52,657 nucleotides of DNA from Planctomyces sp. (GTDB lineage Bacteria; Planctomycetota; Planctomycetia; Planctomycetales; Planctomycetaceae). This document shows, in pieces, positions 36,701-47,143 of this stretch. The stretch is taken from the NCBI GenBank assembly GCA_005778115.1, contig SXKJ01000364.1:1-52657 (forward strand), in the 5' to 3' direction. The notes under the pieces were generated by a model. That model was given only the letters and a program-made list of their open reading frames with translations. It had not been told where the DNA came from and did no database searches. A program made the position numbers and the translations under genes. Numbering within the stretch: the stretch's first letter is position 1; each line of letters opens with the position of its first letter.

Positions 36701-37989
36701 TCAATCACCGCCTGTCCCGAACTGACGACCGTGGTGCCACCGAGTCGCGCGATCTGTTCGCTGACGAACGACGCGAACGACAGCGACTGATTGTGCAACA
36801 ACTCCGAGACTGACGACGTGTTTTCGGCGTTGCAGTTTTCCTGGATGTCATAGTCGAAGATCGCCACCGTGACCTGCCGCAATTCGGCGTCGCGGAGCGA
36901 GCGGCAGAAGGCCGATGCGTCGCTATCGGGCTCCGAACGGGTCGCGAAATCCTGGCCCGGACGTCGCTGGACCGTCTGCGACAGATCGCTGAATTTGGCG
37001 AGGATGTTCGTCAATTCTTCAGCGAACTTCGTGGCCGAAGCGTGTCGTTGCGAAGGGGATTTCGAGAGGGCCTTCAGGCAGACGGCATCAATTTCGCGTG
37101 GCAATTCGCGACGCAGTTTCGATGGCGGGTCGGGCTCGCGCGACACGATTTGCCCGTAAAGCGAAGTGATCAGGCCTTCAAACGGCCGTTGTCCCGTCAC
37201 CATCTGATACAGAATCACGCCCAGGGCATACACGTCGGTCGCGGGTCCAATTTCGTCATGCCGCGCTTGGATTTGTTCGGGAGCCATGTAGGCGGGGCTC
37301 CCCATGACCGCCCCCTCCTGTGTCAGTTCCGCTTCCCCTTCTTTCCTCCAGCGAGCCAAGCCGAAGTCCATGATGATCGGTTCAAGCTCGCTGGTCAGCA
37401 TGATATTGGCCGGCTAGAGATCGCGATGCACGATCCCCTTCTCATGCGCCTTCTGCACGGCCGTGGCCACCGTTCATGCCAGCGCCACCGCTTGGAAGAG
37501 TGGGAGCGAGCCCGACGCTTTCAGTCTTTGAGACAACGGCTGGCCGTCGATGTAAGACATCGTGAAGAAGTGCCACCGCTCGAACTGGCCGACGTCATAA
37601 ACCTGACACAGGTTGGGGTGTTGCAAGGTCGCCATCGCGCGAGCTTCGCGATAGAGACGCTCGACGATTTCCACATCGTCGTCCTCTTCAAAGAAAGGAA
37701 TCTTGAGCGCGACCTTGCGATCCAATTGCCCATCGTGTGCTAGATAAACGGCTCCCATACCGCCCCGTCCGAGTTCTCGTTCGATGCGATATCGTCCGAA
37801 TTGTGCGGGTACGGACTTGGCCGCACTAAGGCGTTTCGCAGGCTTGTGACTTTTCTGCTCGTTGCCCATCAGAAGCGTCGCGCCGAGGTCCGATGTCTCG
37901 GCTTTGACAGACGGATTCGCATCCTTCGCGGTATCGATTCGGAACTGATCTTGTTGACTCATGGGCGCTGAGTCAGAAGTCGAAGGCAT
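33754..37989 (-). pseudogene. Kinase / cyclase-like / AAA ATPase / TPR regulator, two in-frame stops
   Basis: A 1412-codon frame. It opens with a Ser/Thr kinase domain (RELGRGGMGAVYLAHDG from about 72). Next comes a degenerate class III cyclase-like domain (RQVTVAIFDYD; GGTTVVSSGQAVIECFGFP) without the metal-binding Asp pair. An AAA ATPase (LLIGDAGLGKSRLIREL; LFIVEDLHWIDAS) and a long TPR tail follow. TGA at 37474-37476 (codon 172, probably a lost Trp) and TAG at 37414-37416 (codon 192) interrupt the kinase. The TAG replaces the Lys of HRDLKPAN, the catalytic loop. The frame stays open for over 1200 codons beyond, so decay is recent or the bases are wrong. The remainder, ORF 33754-37401, could make an ATPase-TPR protein. 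It is a tandem paralogue of the next gene. Confidence 0.82.
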
Positions 37990-38467
37990 GTTGTGTTCCT
38001 GAGACTGTCGTGACCCGAAAGGTCACATGTCTGGTTGGCACGGAGAAATCGGCCAACTGCTGGCGACTGAAGCGAAGCGTGATAATCAGGACCGCGGCAA
38101 CTTTCGCCAGCGGCGATAGCCCGTCGGGCGAGGATTCTGGCAATCCCGAAACAAATGATTTTTCAAACTCAGCGGTGAGTCGCAGCGGGGATGTTGCGCG
38201 GAGGCCAACGTCGACGAATCACTTCGTGTCTCGATGATTCCCGTCACGGTGAAGCCGTCACGTCGTTGGTCGCGGCAGTGATGACTGGTCTGCTTGTGGC
38301 GGCCGTTTGGCTCCGAGGAACGGGAGATCAAATAGTTCGCGAACCAAACTGGGAAACAGCACGACGCGCCAGCGAGTGGTCGTGATCGTGGTCGTGGTCG
38401 TCATCGGAATCACTCGCTGGCGCGTCGTGCTAACGGGACTTCGGGAAAACTTTTGCTCTCCCGTTCC
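37990..38467. other. 478-bp gap between tandem kinase genes, with palindrome at 38358-38431
   Basis: It holds one copy of the CAGCACGACGCGC palindrome (arms AGCACGACGCGCCAGCGAGTG and its complement) with a GTCGTG-rich loop. The palindrome is close to the stop of the second kinase and could end its transcript. The rest should contain the promoter of the first kinase, but I see no clear -35/-10 pair. Confidence 0.55.
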
Positions 38468-41400
38468 TTAAAGCCCTGCGAGGAGTGCCTTGGCCGCTTT
38501 CAGGTCGGGCATGTCGAAGCCTTCGGTGAACCAGTTGTAGAGCGGTTCCAAATGCTGACGGATCTCGGCGAGCTGACCGCGCTGCTGCCAGATTCGGCAG
38601 AGTTGCAGCATGGTCCGCAGTTCGTGCATCTTCGCTCCTTGGCGAATCGCGACCGCCAGTGCATCGCGGTACGAAGACTCGGCTTGATCCAGTTCGCCGC
38701 GATCGAAGGCGAAGTCGCCACGAGTGCGGAGCAACTCGGCGTGCATGAAGTACTCGCCGCCACTTTGATCGGCGAACGCGGCGTCGAGCTGCTTGACCGC
38801 CGCGTCACGTTGGCCGGCTTGCCACAGTGCGTCCGCGAGATGACACCGGTACTTCGGAAAGAGGATGAACGAGCCGGTGGCTTCCAACTGCGTGAGAGCG
38901 GCTTGCAGCGCGTCGATCGCTTCATGAAAACGGCCGAGATGTTTGAGACCGACTCCCTTGCAGCCCGTTCCGAGCGCTACCCAGAACGCGAAGCCTTGCT
39001 CGTCGGCGATCCGTCGGCAGCGTTCGCCGTATTCGATGGCCTTATCGCCCAGACCGGCGAACTCATACGTTTGTCCGACTTTCCATTCGGTCATCTGCAG
39101 CGTGAAGATGTGCTTGAGGTCGACCGCCATTTCGAGAGCCTCTTGCAGCCGAGCGAAGGCTTGATCGGCATAACCTAACTGCCAGAGCGCCATGCCGTGA
39201 TACGCGAGGTTCAACGGACCACTGTTTTGCTGCGTGATTTTCGCGAATTCGATACTGGCTTCGCGATGATGATGCCGCGTGCCGATCTCGGCATGCTTGC
39301 AGGCGGTCGGGAAGTCTCCTGCGTAAAACGACGTGCAGTTCGAAGCCCAATACGCTTCGGCCATCATCCCCGGTCCCTGAGCCGCCTCGGCCAGAGCGAT
39401 GACTTCGGGACAGCGCTGGTAGCAGTCGGTAAACCGGCCGCGAATGAAGAGCCACTCCCAGTTCGCGCACAGCACCGGAAACAACGGAGCCCCCTCGCCC
39501 AGATGCCGGCAAATCTCGATGCACCGATTCTGCACCGGTTCGACTTCCGGAGCAGCATAGCCTTGCAGCGCCATCAGCACGCCGCTGATCGGCAGCTTCA
39601 AGCTCAGTTCCAACATGTCACGCTGTGGCGACGCGGGCAGCGTCATCGTCAGCGCGAGTCCGCGCTCGAATTGCTGCAGCGCGGCGACGTTGGCCGATTG
39701 CTCCTGCGACTTTTGTCCGGCCTTCAGCCAGTACTGGATCGCCCTGTCGGTGATGCCCGCCTCGGTGAAGTGTTGCGCCAGCAAGGCTGGCTGCGAGTTG
39801 GCGATATCTGGGAAGTTTGCTTCCAACACTTCGCCAATGCGTTGATGACACGCTTGCCGCTTCTTGGTGAGCATCGATCGATACGCGGCGTCTTGCAGCA
39901 GCGCATGTTTGAAGATGTAGCTCGCTTCGGTCGCTTGCCCCTTGTGAAAGAGGATCTCCGCTTTGGCCAGCTTGTCGAGTTCCTGTTGCAGACCGGCTGC
40001 GGGCAGCGTGCAGGACGCGGCCAGCAGCTCGAAGCTGAATTCGCGGCCGATGGTCGCGGCAAGCTGTAATGACTTCGCGATCGGCCGCCATGCGATCGAG
40101 ACGAGCCAGCAGCAAATCGTGCAATGTCGCCGGAATGACATTCAACAGCGACGCAGCGTCGGCTCCGGCATCCGTTCGATCCAAGATTCCCGACTCGACG
40201 ATGACGACGGTGAATTCTTCGATGAACAGCGGGACGCCGTCCGTCCGATCGATGACTTGTTGCAGAATCGCTTCGGGGATGTCGCGACGCTGCGTCCGCT
40301 TCCGCATCATCTCGCCGATTTGCCGCTTGGTCAGACGGCTCAGTGCGATTTGCGTTTGGTGCGGCTTGCTCTTCCACGGAGTCTCGAACTCTGGGCGGAA
40401 CGTCAGCAGGCTCAGCACGCGTCCGCTCTCAAACGCCGAGACGTACTTTTCGAGCAACTCCAACGTCGAGGGATCGAGCCAGTGCAAGTCCTCGACAATG
40501 AAGAGCACCGGGCTGACAGCGACCAAGTGCTTCAGCCACTGCAACAGCAACTCTTCCGTCTGTTCTTTCAGCTTCTGTGGCGACAACGCAGGCACCGGAA
40601 AGCGGGCATCGGTCGGCACGCTGAGCATCCCGCAGAATAGCGCGACGTTCTCGGCCGATTCGAGTTTCAAGTCGCGCAGATAACGCACGACGGTTTCGAG
40701 CCGCTTGGAGGCGGAGTGGCCTTCAAAATCCAGCAGTCGCGAGAAGTACTCCACGATCGGGAAGAAGCTGGACCCCTGATGATACTGCGAGCAACGTAGC
40801 TCGATGACGGCGGCCCCTTCTGAGTCCTCGCGAATGACATGCTCGCGTAGTTCGCGAATCAGCCGCGACTTGCCCAGCCCCGCGTCGCCGATCAGCAGTA
40901 CGATCTGGCCGAGTTCATCGAGTGCCTGCTCCCAACGATCTTTGAGGATCGTCAATTCCGTGTCACGACCCACCAACGGTGTCAGGTTACCGGGATCAAC
41001 CAGATCGACTCGATTTCGCGAGGCCGCTTCCTTGATGACTTTAAAAAGTTCGGCCGGCTGAGACATGCCGCGAACACGCTGTGAGCCCAGCGACTCGCAT
41101 TCAAAGTACAAAGCCACTCGCTGATGCGCCGCCGTACTGAGGACGATTGATCCCGGTTCGACGACTGTGTTCAGCCGCACGGCCATGTTGCGAGCATCGC
41201 CGACCAACGAGATCGCCGCTGCGATGCCATCCCCGACCACTTCGGCCACCGCCTCGCCGGAGTGAATCGTGACCCACGCCTGTTTGGCCGAAGGCAAGTT
41301 TTTGTTTCTTTGATCGGGCGCGGCGAATTCACGCATGACCTGTAAAGCCACACGCACCGCTCGCTGTGCGGCATCGTCGAAGGCTTGCGGAAATCCAAAG

Positions 41401-42946
41401 CAAGTGATGACTTCCTGGCCCGAACCCAGCACGGTGACGCCACCCAACTTGGCGACCTGTTCGCTGACGAACGACGCAAAGGACTGAGCTTGTTCGTGCA
41501 GCAGCTCTGAATGCGAGGTCGCCGAAGTGTACGAGAGGGAACTGTCCTCAGCCTCGTAATTGAAGATCGCGACCGTGACCAACCGCAATTCGGCATCGCG
41601 ACGGGTCCGACTGAGAGAGACCGCGCTCCCTTTCTGTTCGGACTCCGAGTCGAAACTCGCTGATTCCGAATCGAGATCGACGCGAAAGCTCATGGTTGGC
41701 GACAGGTCGCCGGCTCGGCCCAGAAATCGCGCCAGCTCTTCGGCAAAGTCCGCGGCGGAGGCGTGCCGTTCCGCCGGCGCTTTCGCGATGGCCTTCAGAC
41801 AAATCTCATCGATTTCGGCGGGAAGATCGCGACGCAAACTCGATGGCGGGGCGGGAGTGCGCGACACGATTTGTCCAAAGATCGAAGCAGCCGATCCTTC
41901 AAATGGCCGATGCCCCGTGACCATGACGTAAAGGATGATGCCCAACGCATACACGTCGGTCGCGGGGCCGATTTCGTGATGCCGCGCCTCGACTTGTTCC
42001 GGAGCCATGTACGCCGGGCTGCCGAAGACCGCTCCGGTTTGAGTCAGCTCGACCTCACCGGCGATCTGACGTCGGGCCAGTCCGAAGTCCATGATGATCG
42101 GCTCAAGATCACTGGTCAGCATGATGTTGGCCGGATTGAGATCGCGATGCACGATGCCCGACTCGTGAGCCTTCTGCACCGCCAGCGCGACCTTTTCAAC
42201 AGAGTGACCGCTTGCAACAGGGTCAGCCCACCCGCCTCTTTCAGCTTTTTGGAGAGCGGCTGCCCGTCGATGAAAGCCATCGTCAGAAAGTGCCACTGCT
42301 CGAATCGTCCTACGTCGTAGACCGGACACAGGTTCGCTTGTTGCACCGTCGCCATTGCCCATGCCTCGCGATAGAAGCGCTGCACGGATTCGACATCATC
42401 ATCGTCGCGGAAAAACGGAATCTTCAGCGCGACCTTGCGATCCAACTGCCCGTCGTGAGCGAGATACACCGCCCCCATGCCGCCCCGGCCCAGTTCCCGC
42501 TCGATTCGGTAGCGGCCGAACTGCTCAGGCACTTTGGTGGGATCACTAATGCGAGGCTGCTCCGCGGTTTCCGAGCGTTCTTGTTTGCCTCCCACCACCA
42601 GTGTCTGGCCCTCGCGAGCTGTTTCGGCTTTCGGCGCGGAACCGGAAGGGCCTACTGACGACGCAGATTTCTCAACCAGCTTCGAGATCAATTCCGAGTG
42701 TTCGGGAAATCGAGCCACGTACTCGGCGGGCGAAACGGAATCCCCCGCGTCGCGACGAACGCCGAACTCCACGAGCAACAATTCTGGCAGTAGCGCGGCT
42801 TGCAATTCGTCGGAAACAAACGGCAAGAAGTCTTCGATCCGCGGCTGCCGTCCCCCTTGCATCGACTTCAGAAACGCGTCCTTGGCGAAGTCGAGTCGCT
42901 GTCGATCAAGTGGGTTCAAAGAATCATTCCGTAGTGGCGATGTCAT
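38468..42946 (-). pseudogene. Kinase / cyclase-like / AAA ATPase / TPR regulator, two frameshifts
   Basis: Tandem paralogue of the preceding gene. It has a planctomycete kinase leader (IEDFLPFVSDELQAALLPELL), the kinase domain (RELGRGGMGAVYLAHDG; HRDLNPANIM with Asn for Lys), a degenerate cyclase-like domain, Walker A LLIGDAGLGKSRL, Walker B LFIVEDLHWLD and a TPR tail. The frame breaks near 42206: LLQAVTL reads on as VEKVALAVQKAHE only after restoring one missing G. It breaks again near 40066, where an extra A separates MAADREVI from QLAATIGREF; the paralogue is uninterrupted at both places. The track therefore shows three overlapping ORFs. The ATG at 42946 has GGAAG upstream; 42985 is an alternative. 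It may be a pseudogene or two indel errors. Confidence 0.82.
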
Positions 42947-43203
42947 CGCGACTTCCATCGACGATCGTGAGTTAAGCGGCTGCACGAAAACAAGTCATGA
43001 CGTGGGCGATAGTAATCACGAACTCGCTGGATTTCGCCTATGACGCCCCCTCATCACAGGAGTCGATCGGAGAAAAGGCCTTCTCCCGACAGGAAGAGCA
43101 ACAGGATGGGATGAACCGGACCACTCTCATAATGACCTAGCGGAACCGAGAGTGTCCTATTTCGGTCCGTTTGTGCTTAATCGCTTCGCCTCGAATTGTC
43201 GCC

Positions 43204-43257
43204 CTTCATTTTCCGCCAGCTCTTCCCGAATCCAAAATCGGCTGGCGAAAAATGAAG
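43204..43257 (-). terminator. CTTCATTTTTCGCCAGC inverted repeat downstream of the lipoxygenase
   Basis: CTTCATTTTCCGCCAGC is mirrored by GCTGGCGAAAAATGAAG, 16 of 17 positions, 26 bases after the lipoxygenase stop. It is a plausible terminator or mRNA-stabilising hairpin. The surrounding 42947-43282 interval holds no gene that I recognise. Confidence 0.6.
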
Positions 43258-43282
43258 TGTTAAAAAATGAAGTCAGAAGACA

Positions 43283-45070
43283 TCAAACGTTAATGCTCTG
43301 AGGAACGCCGCTGGGAGTGAGCGTCTCGTACGGCCGGCGCGTCAGATTGCGTTCGTTGATCTTCTGACCGATGTCTGCCAACCGTTTTTGAAACTGTTGC
43401 AGCGGAGCCGTCACACGCTGGTCGTGAAACTGCTGCCGGTGGTACTGGCCGAGTTCCGTGTAATGCATCGTCCCTAGCAGGTATCCCAAGTCCATCTGCA
43501 GATCGGCCATGTCGAGCGTCGGCAACATCGCCAGAAAATCGGCTTCGGTCGCGCCGGTCTTCAGGGTGGGAGCCGGGCGGTATCCGGCCAGCGGCATGTT
43601 GGGCGTGTAGCTCATGCAGTCGTACTGCGGGAAGTTGACCGCCGCATGCTGCACGCTGCACGTGTAGACTACGAAGGTCACGACCTCAATCAAATCTTCG
43701 ATCCGTTGGATCGCGCCGTTGTTGGGCAGCCCCTTGATCCTCCCGCCGTTGTCGGCCGCCAGTTCGCGACCCCAGGCTTGCAGCTCCGGATCTCGCTGAA
43801 GTTCCGCGTCGTTCAGATAGTACAGCCGCAAGTACGCGCTGACCCATTCGTGAATCGCGTCCCAATACAGCAGCGTATCGTCCCGATACGGGTAAATCGG
43901 AAATGCCTCGCGGTCGTCCACTCCCCGTTGAGCGAACGTCAGCGGCAGCAGATCGTTCATCACGCGAGTGCTTTGCACGCCGTTCACGCACACTTTTCGG
44001 GAGGTGTTGATCGTGCCCCCCATGAGCTTATCGACCCCTCCCTTGTCGGCGATCAGATGCTTCCAGGCGGCGCTGTTGATGGCCAGCGTCCCTTCAAAGT
44101 GCGGCCAAAGGAGCAGAGCCAAAGGATGACTATCGTGAAGCTGCCGGTAGGACGAGATGACGAACGCCTCCATCGTCAGATGCGTGCGGCCCAGATGCGT
44201 CGACGCCTCGTGGATGTTACCGTCGGCAGTCTCGACGATCGTCTTGGCAATCAGCCAGTTGTAGCCATCGTTGGGCGTGAAGATCGGATTATCCGCCGCC
44301 GGCTTCTGTTTGCATTGAATCGCGACCGGCAGCAGTTCTTTCTTGGCACCCGTGATCACGAACAACGCCAGCGGCGCGTAAAGGTACTTTTGCCCGTTCG
44401 AGTACGTGCCGAGTTCGGCCCCGTCCAACGGCGCATAATCGGCCAGATACAGCCGGCCTTCGGCGAGCGCCGCGTTCAAGGAATCCCCCGGCGCACCGAT
44501 CCGAAACATCTCGTTCGTGATCTTCATCCGTTCGTCGAGAGTTTTCAGTCGCTTAAGCATCACTGGATTCGGGCCGGCAGTGCGCATGGAGGCGAAGACG
44601 CGGTCGTCCATGAAGTCTTTGGCGATCGGCGGCAGACCAAAGGCACGAAACAGATCGGCGTATTCTTGCAGCGACTTCGCGTGATTCGCTGGCGCACCGA
44701 ATCTGCCATCAAAATGCAGCGCTTCGGAGATGTGATGTGTGAGCGTGAGAACCGAGGCTTCACCGATCTCTATCAGCTCGCGAATCACCTTGTGCTTGTC
44801 AGCATGGTTCTGGGCGGTACGCGTTCCCAATTCCAATTCCGCGCGATTCTCCAACGCATCGATCACTCGCTTACCAACGATTCCCATCCACTCGAAGCTG
44901 AACTGATCGGTAATTGGGAGATGCTTCAAGACCGCCAGCGGCGACACATGCGAGTAGTCGTACTTGTACGATCGCTAATCCCAGAGAATGCGAACCTTCC
45001 GCGTGAGACGTCTCAGCATGGAGGCTTGCTGAGGCAAGCAGGGGGCGGGCTGAGGCAGAAAGGCGGTCAT
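43283..45070 (-). pseudogene. Lipoxygenase, in-frame TAG at codon 32
   Basis: Non-haem iron lipoxygenase, about 595 residues from the ATG at 45070, which has AGGAG upstream. It inserts O2 into polyunsaturated fatty acids. Motifs are STHLGRTHLTMEAFVISSYR near 285-305 (two iron His), HDSHPLALLLWPHFEGT, HAAVNFPQYDCMSYTPNMPLA near 475 (third His, Asn), and a C-terminal GVPQSINV, where Val takes the place of the usual terminal Ile ligand. Codon 32 (44975-44977) is TAG within LWD-TAG-RSYKYDYSHVSPLA. The frame and family similarity continue on both sides. The track ORF restarts at an internal GTG and would lose about 41 residues. Lipoxygenases are uncommon in bacteria. The neighbouring P450 and di-haem gene suggest oxylipin chemistry. 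Confidence 0.85.
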
Positions 45071-45285
45071 AATTTCTCCTGATCGGTGCAAGTGCGAGTT
45101 GGGGAATCGTCGAATGAAGGCAGCACAACAACAGTCAACAGACTAACGATGAGAATTTCCAGGTTCAGGCTTTGCCGCCAACTCTTCCTGAGTTTTCTGA
45201 GAGATTCTTAGCCGGCAGTGAAACAGGGAATTCGCGTCTGGAGAGTTTTTTTTTGGCGGAAACCATCGGGAACGATTCGCAAAAC

Positions 45286-45933
45286 TCACGGCTTCGATTT
45301 CTGAAGTCGATTTCGCGCCGCCTCCCAAACGATGGGAAGCACCGACACGACCACGATGCCGATCACGACCAGCGAGAAGCGTTCCTTCACCCACGGAATG
45401 TTTCCGAAGAGCACGCCCGCGATCGTACACGCCAGCACCCACGCGCAGCCGCCGACGATGTTGTAAAAGCCAAACTGCCGATAACTCATTCGTCCGATCC
45501 CCGCCACGAACGGCGCGAACGTGCGCACGAACGGCGCGAACCGAGCGATCACAATCGTCTTGTTTCCGTACCGCTCAAAGTACGCATGGGTCTGGTCGAG
45601 ATGCTCTTTCCGAATCCACGGCAGGCGTTGTGTGGCCAAGAACCGCTCGCCGAACTTGGCTCCCAGCAGATAGTTCACCGCGTCCCCCAGCACGGCCGCG
45701 ACAATCAGCGAGACCAGCACCACCACGAGCGACAGCTTGCCGGTCGCCGCCAACGCTCCGGCCGCGAACAGCAGCGAATCACCGGGCAGAAACGGCGTCA
45801 CCACCAAGCCGGTTTCGCAAAAGACGATCACAAACAGAAAGACGTAGGTCCAAGGCCCTGCCCAATCCAGCATCTCGCTGAGATGCCGGTCAAAACGGAG
45901 CAGAAACTCCAGCAACTGTTTGATCAATTCCAT
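45286..45933 (-). CDS. DedA-family membrane protein
   Basis: 215 residues from the ATG that opens MELIKQLLEFLLRF. DedA features are FCETGLVVTPFLPGDSLLFAAGALA, GDAVNYLLGAKFGERF, then FARFAPFVRTFAPFVAGIGRMSYRQF, and a hydrophobic C-terminus. The family acts in the inner membrane as a proton-coupled or lipid-recycling transporter (undecaprenyl phosphate or phospholipid flipping in known members). The track ORF extends upstream to 46098 through an inverted repeat with no family similarity. Between it and the lipoxygenase start is a 215-bp gap with a run of nine T near 45250. Confidence 0.9.
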   Translation of the reverse strand: MELIKQLLEFLLRFDRHLSEMLDWAGPWTYVFLFVIVFCETGLVVTPFLPGDSLLFAAGALAATGKLSLVVVLVSLIVAAVLGDAVNYLLGAKFGERFLATQRLPWIRKEHLDQTHAYFERYGNKTIVIARFAPFVRTFAPFVAGIGRMSYRQFGFYNIVGGCAWVLACTIAGVLFGNIPWVKERFSLVVIGIVVVSVLPIVWEAARNRLQKSKP

Positions 45934-46016
45934 CGGGCTTCCAAGTATCGCGGAGTGTTTCGATCGCGGCGATTGGTAGCCCACAAGCGTTCGCAAGAAC
46001 AAGACCGCCTTCATTC

Positions 46017-46068
46017 CTCTGGCCCCATTCGTCGGCCGAAAGGATTTGGCAGGCGAATGGGGCCAGAG
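46017..46068 (-). terminator. CTCTGGCCCCATTCG inverted repeat after the exb operon
   Basis: CTCTGGCCCCATTCG is mirrored by CGAATGGGGCCAGAG. It lies about 20 bases after the stop of the last gene of the ExbB/ExbD operon and could terminate it. No U-tract is evident. Confidence 0.58.
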
Positions 46069-46087
46069 AAATGACTGCGGGAGGCGA

Positions 46088-47131
46088 TCAAGTAGCACTC
46101 GGCGAAGCGGGTGGCGTGGCCGGATTCGCGGAGGACGTAGTCTCGATCATGGGCGTAACAGAGATGAAGTCGGGAACGGATGGAAGCGATTCGGAGCGAG
46201 CTTCCGAAGTCGAACTTGCCATCCAATTATCGGGCAACCGTTCGGGGGCGTCCACGTTAGCACCAGCGGGGACCGGGCGCAAGCGACGCAACATCCGCAG
46301 GCTGAGCCAGCCGAGGAAGGTCAACAAAAAGACGCCGCCGATCAACATCAGAAACGCAACTTCCCAGCCGCCGTTTTGCGCGGCGTTCGCGTTGCGAACA
46401 GGCGGCCTAGCTCGGCCGACCAGGAGCGGTGCGTTCTTCTTCTTATCCTCGAAGGAGCGATAGCTCATCCATTTCACAAAGTAGCCAACGAAGATGATAT
46501 CCCCCTCCACATCGGTGCCGATCGGCACTCCGGGGGGCTTTTCCGGCAAGACGACGATGATGGGAAACGACAGCGAGTTGTCGGTGAAGCCATACGCTTC
46601 ATAAACCTTTTTGAGCCCCAGCGGATTCTCTTTCGTGTCGTAGGCGATCACTCGGCGAACATGCAGCTTCAGACGCATGGGCTGGCCGCGGTACAGGTCC
46701 GGCTCTTCCCACAGGCGTGAGTACGGGATGTCGCGGAGTGCTCCCTTTTCCAACTCCGCGAACGGGCGAGTACGACTCCAACCGAGTAGTCGCCAGTAGG
46801 CGGGCATCTCATGCGGCAGCAACGGTTGGCGATCCTGGATCGACTTCAAGTTGGACCGCAGCTTGGCGAGTTCATCCGGATCGGTTTCATTGGGTCCGGG
46901 GACGATTTCTTCCTGAGCATTTGCGGTCGTCCCCGGCGACTTTGCTTTCTCGACCGGCCGCGATTGATCGTCGTCTGCATCAGCACGGCTTTCGTTCGTC
47001 ATCCAGCGCCAGAACTGCGGTTCCTTCACGCGCTGATAAAGCATGGCGAGCACCGCCATCGCCATCAGCATCGACAGAATTCGGGACGAAGAGAAGGTAT
47101 GACCGAACGGGCGGGCCAGGCGACGTCGCAT
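46088..47131 (-). CDS. Membrane protein of unknown function in the ExbB/ExbD operon
   Basis: 347 residues. An N-terminal transmembrane helix (SMLMAMAVLAMLYQ), a charged low-complexity region, a soluble domain (LWEEPDLYRGQPMRLKLHVRRVI, then GDIIFVGYFVKWMSYRS and KNAPLLVGRA), a second transmembrane helix (FLMLIGGVFLLTFLGWLSL) and a Ser/Pro-rich tail. I do not recognise a named family. The soluble domain is shared with the divergent gene at 49135, so the two are paralogues. AGGAG precedes the ATG, and the gap from the ExbD stop is 12 bases, so it is part of the operon. A role in envelope energy coupling is inferred only from context. Confidence 0.72.
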   Translation of the reverse strand: MRRRLARPFGHTFSSSRILSMLMAMAVLAMLYQRVKEPQFWRWMTNESRADADDDQSRPVEKAKSPGTTANAQEEIVPGPNETDPDELAKLRSNLKSIQDRQPLLPHEMPAYWRLLGWSRTRPFAELEKGALRDIPYSRLWEEPDLYRGQPMRLKLHVRRVIAYDTKENPLGLKKVYEAYGFTDNSLSFPIIVVLPEKPPGVPIGTDVEGDIIFVGYFVKWMSYRSFEDKKKNAPLLVGRARPPVRNANAAQNGGWEVAFLMLIGGVFLLTFLGWLSLRMLRRLRPVPAGANVDAPERLPDNWMASSTSEARSESLPSVPDFISVTPMIETTSSANPATPPASPSAT

Positions 47132-47143
47132 GAGTGATCTCCT

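Noticed and set aside
24738-44977. Genome-wide recoding of TAG or TGA as sense codons
   Set aside because: TAG ends the isomerase, esterase and P450 genes, and TGA ends the PKS and KAS III, all at proper family ends, so neither codon is generally sense here.
43646-45082. 478-residue plus-strand ORF opposite the lipoxygenase
   Set aside because: The minus strand shows iron-ligand motifs; the plus-strand frame is a shadow with no recognisable domain.
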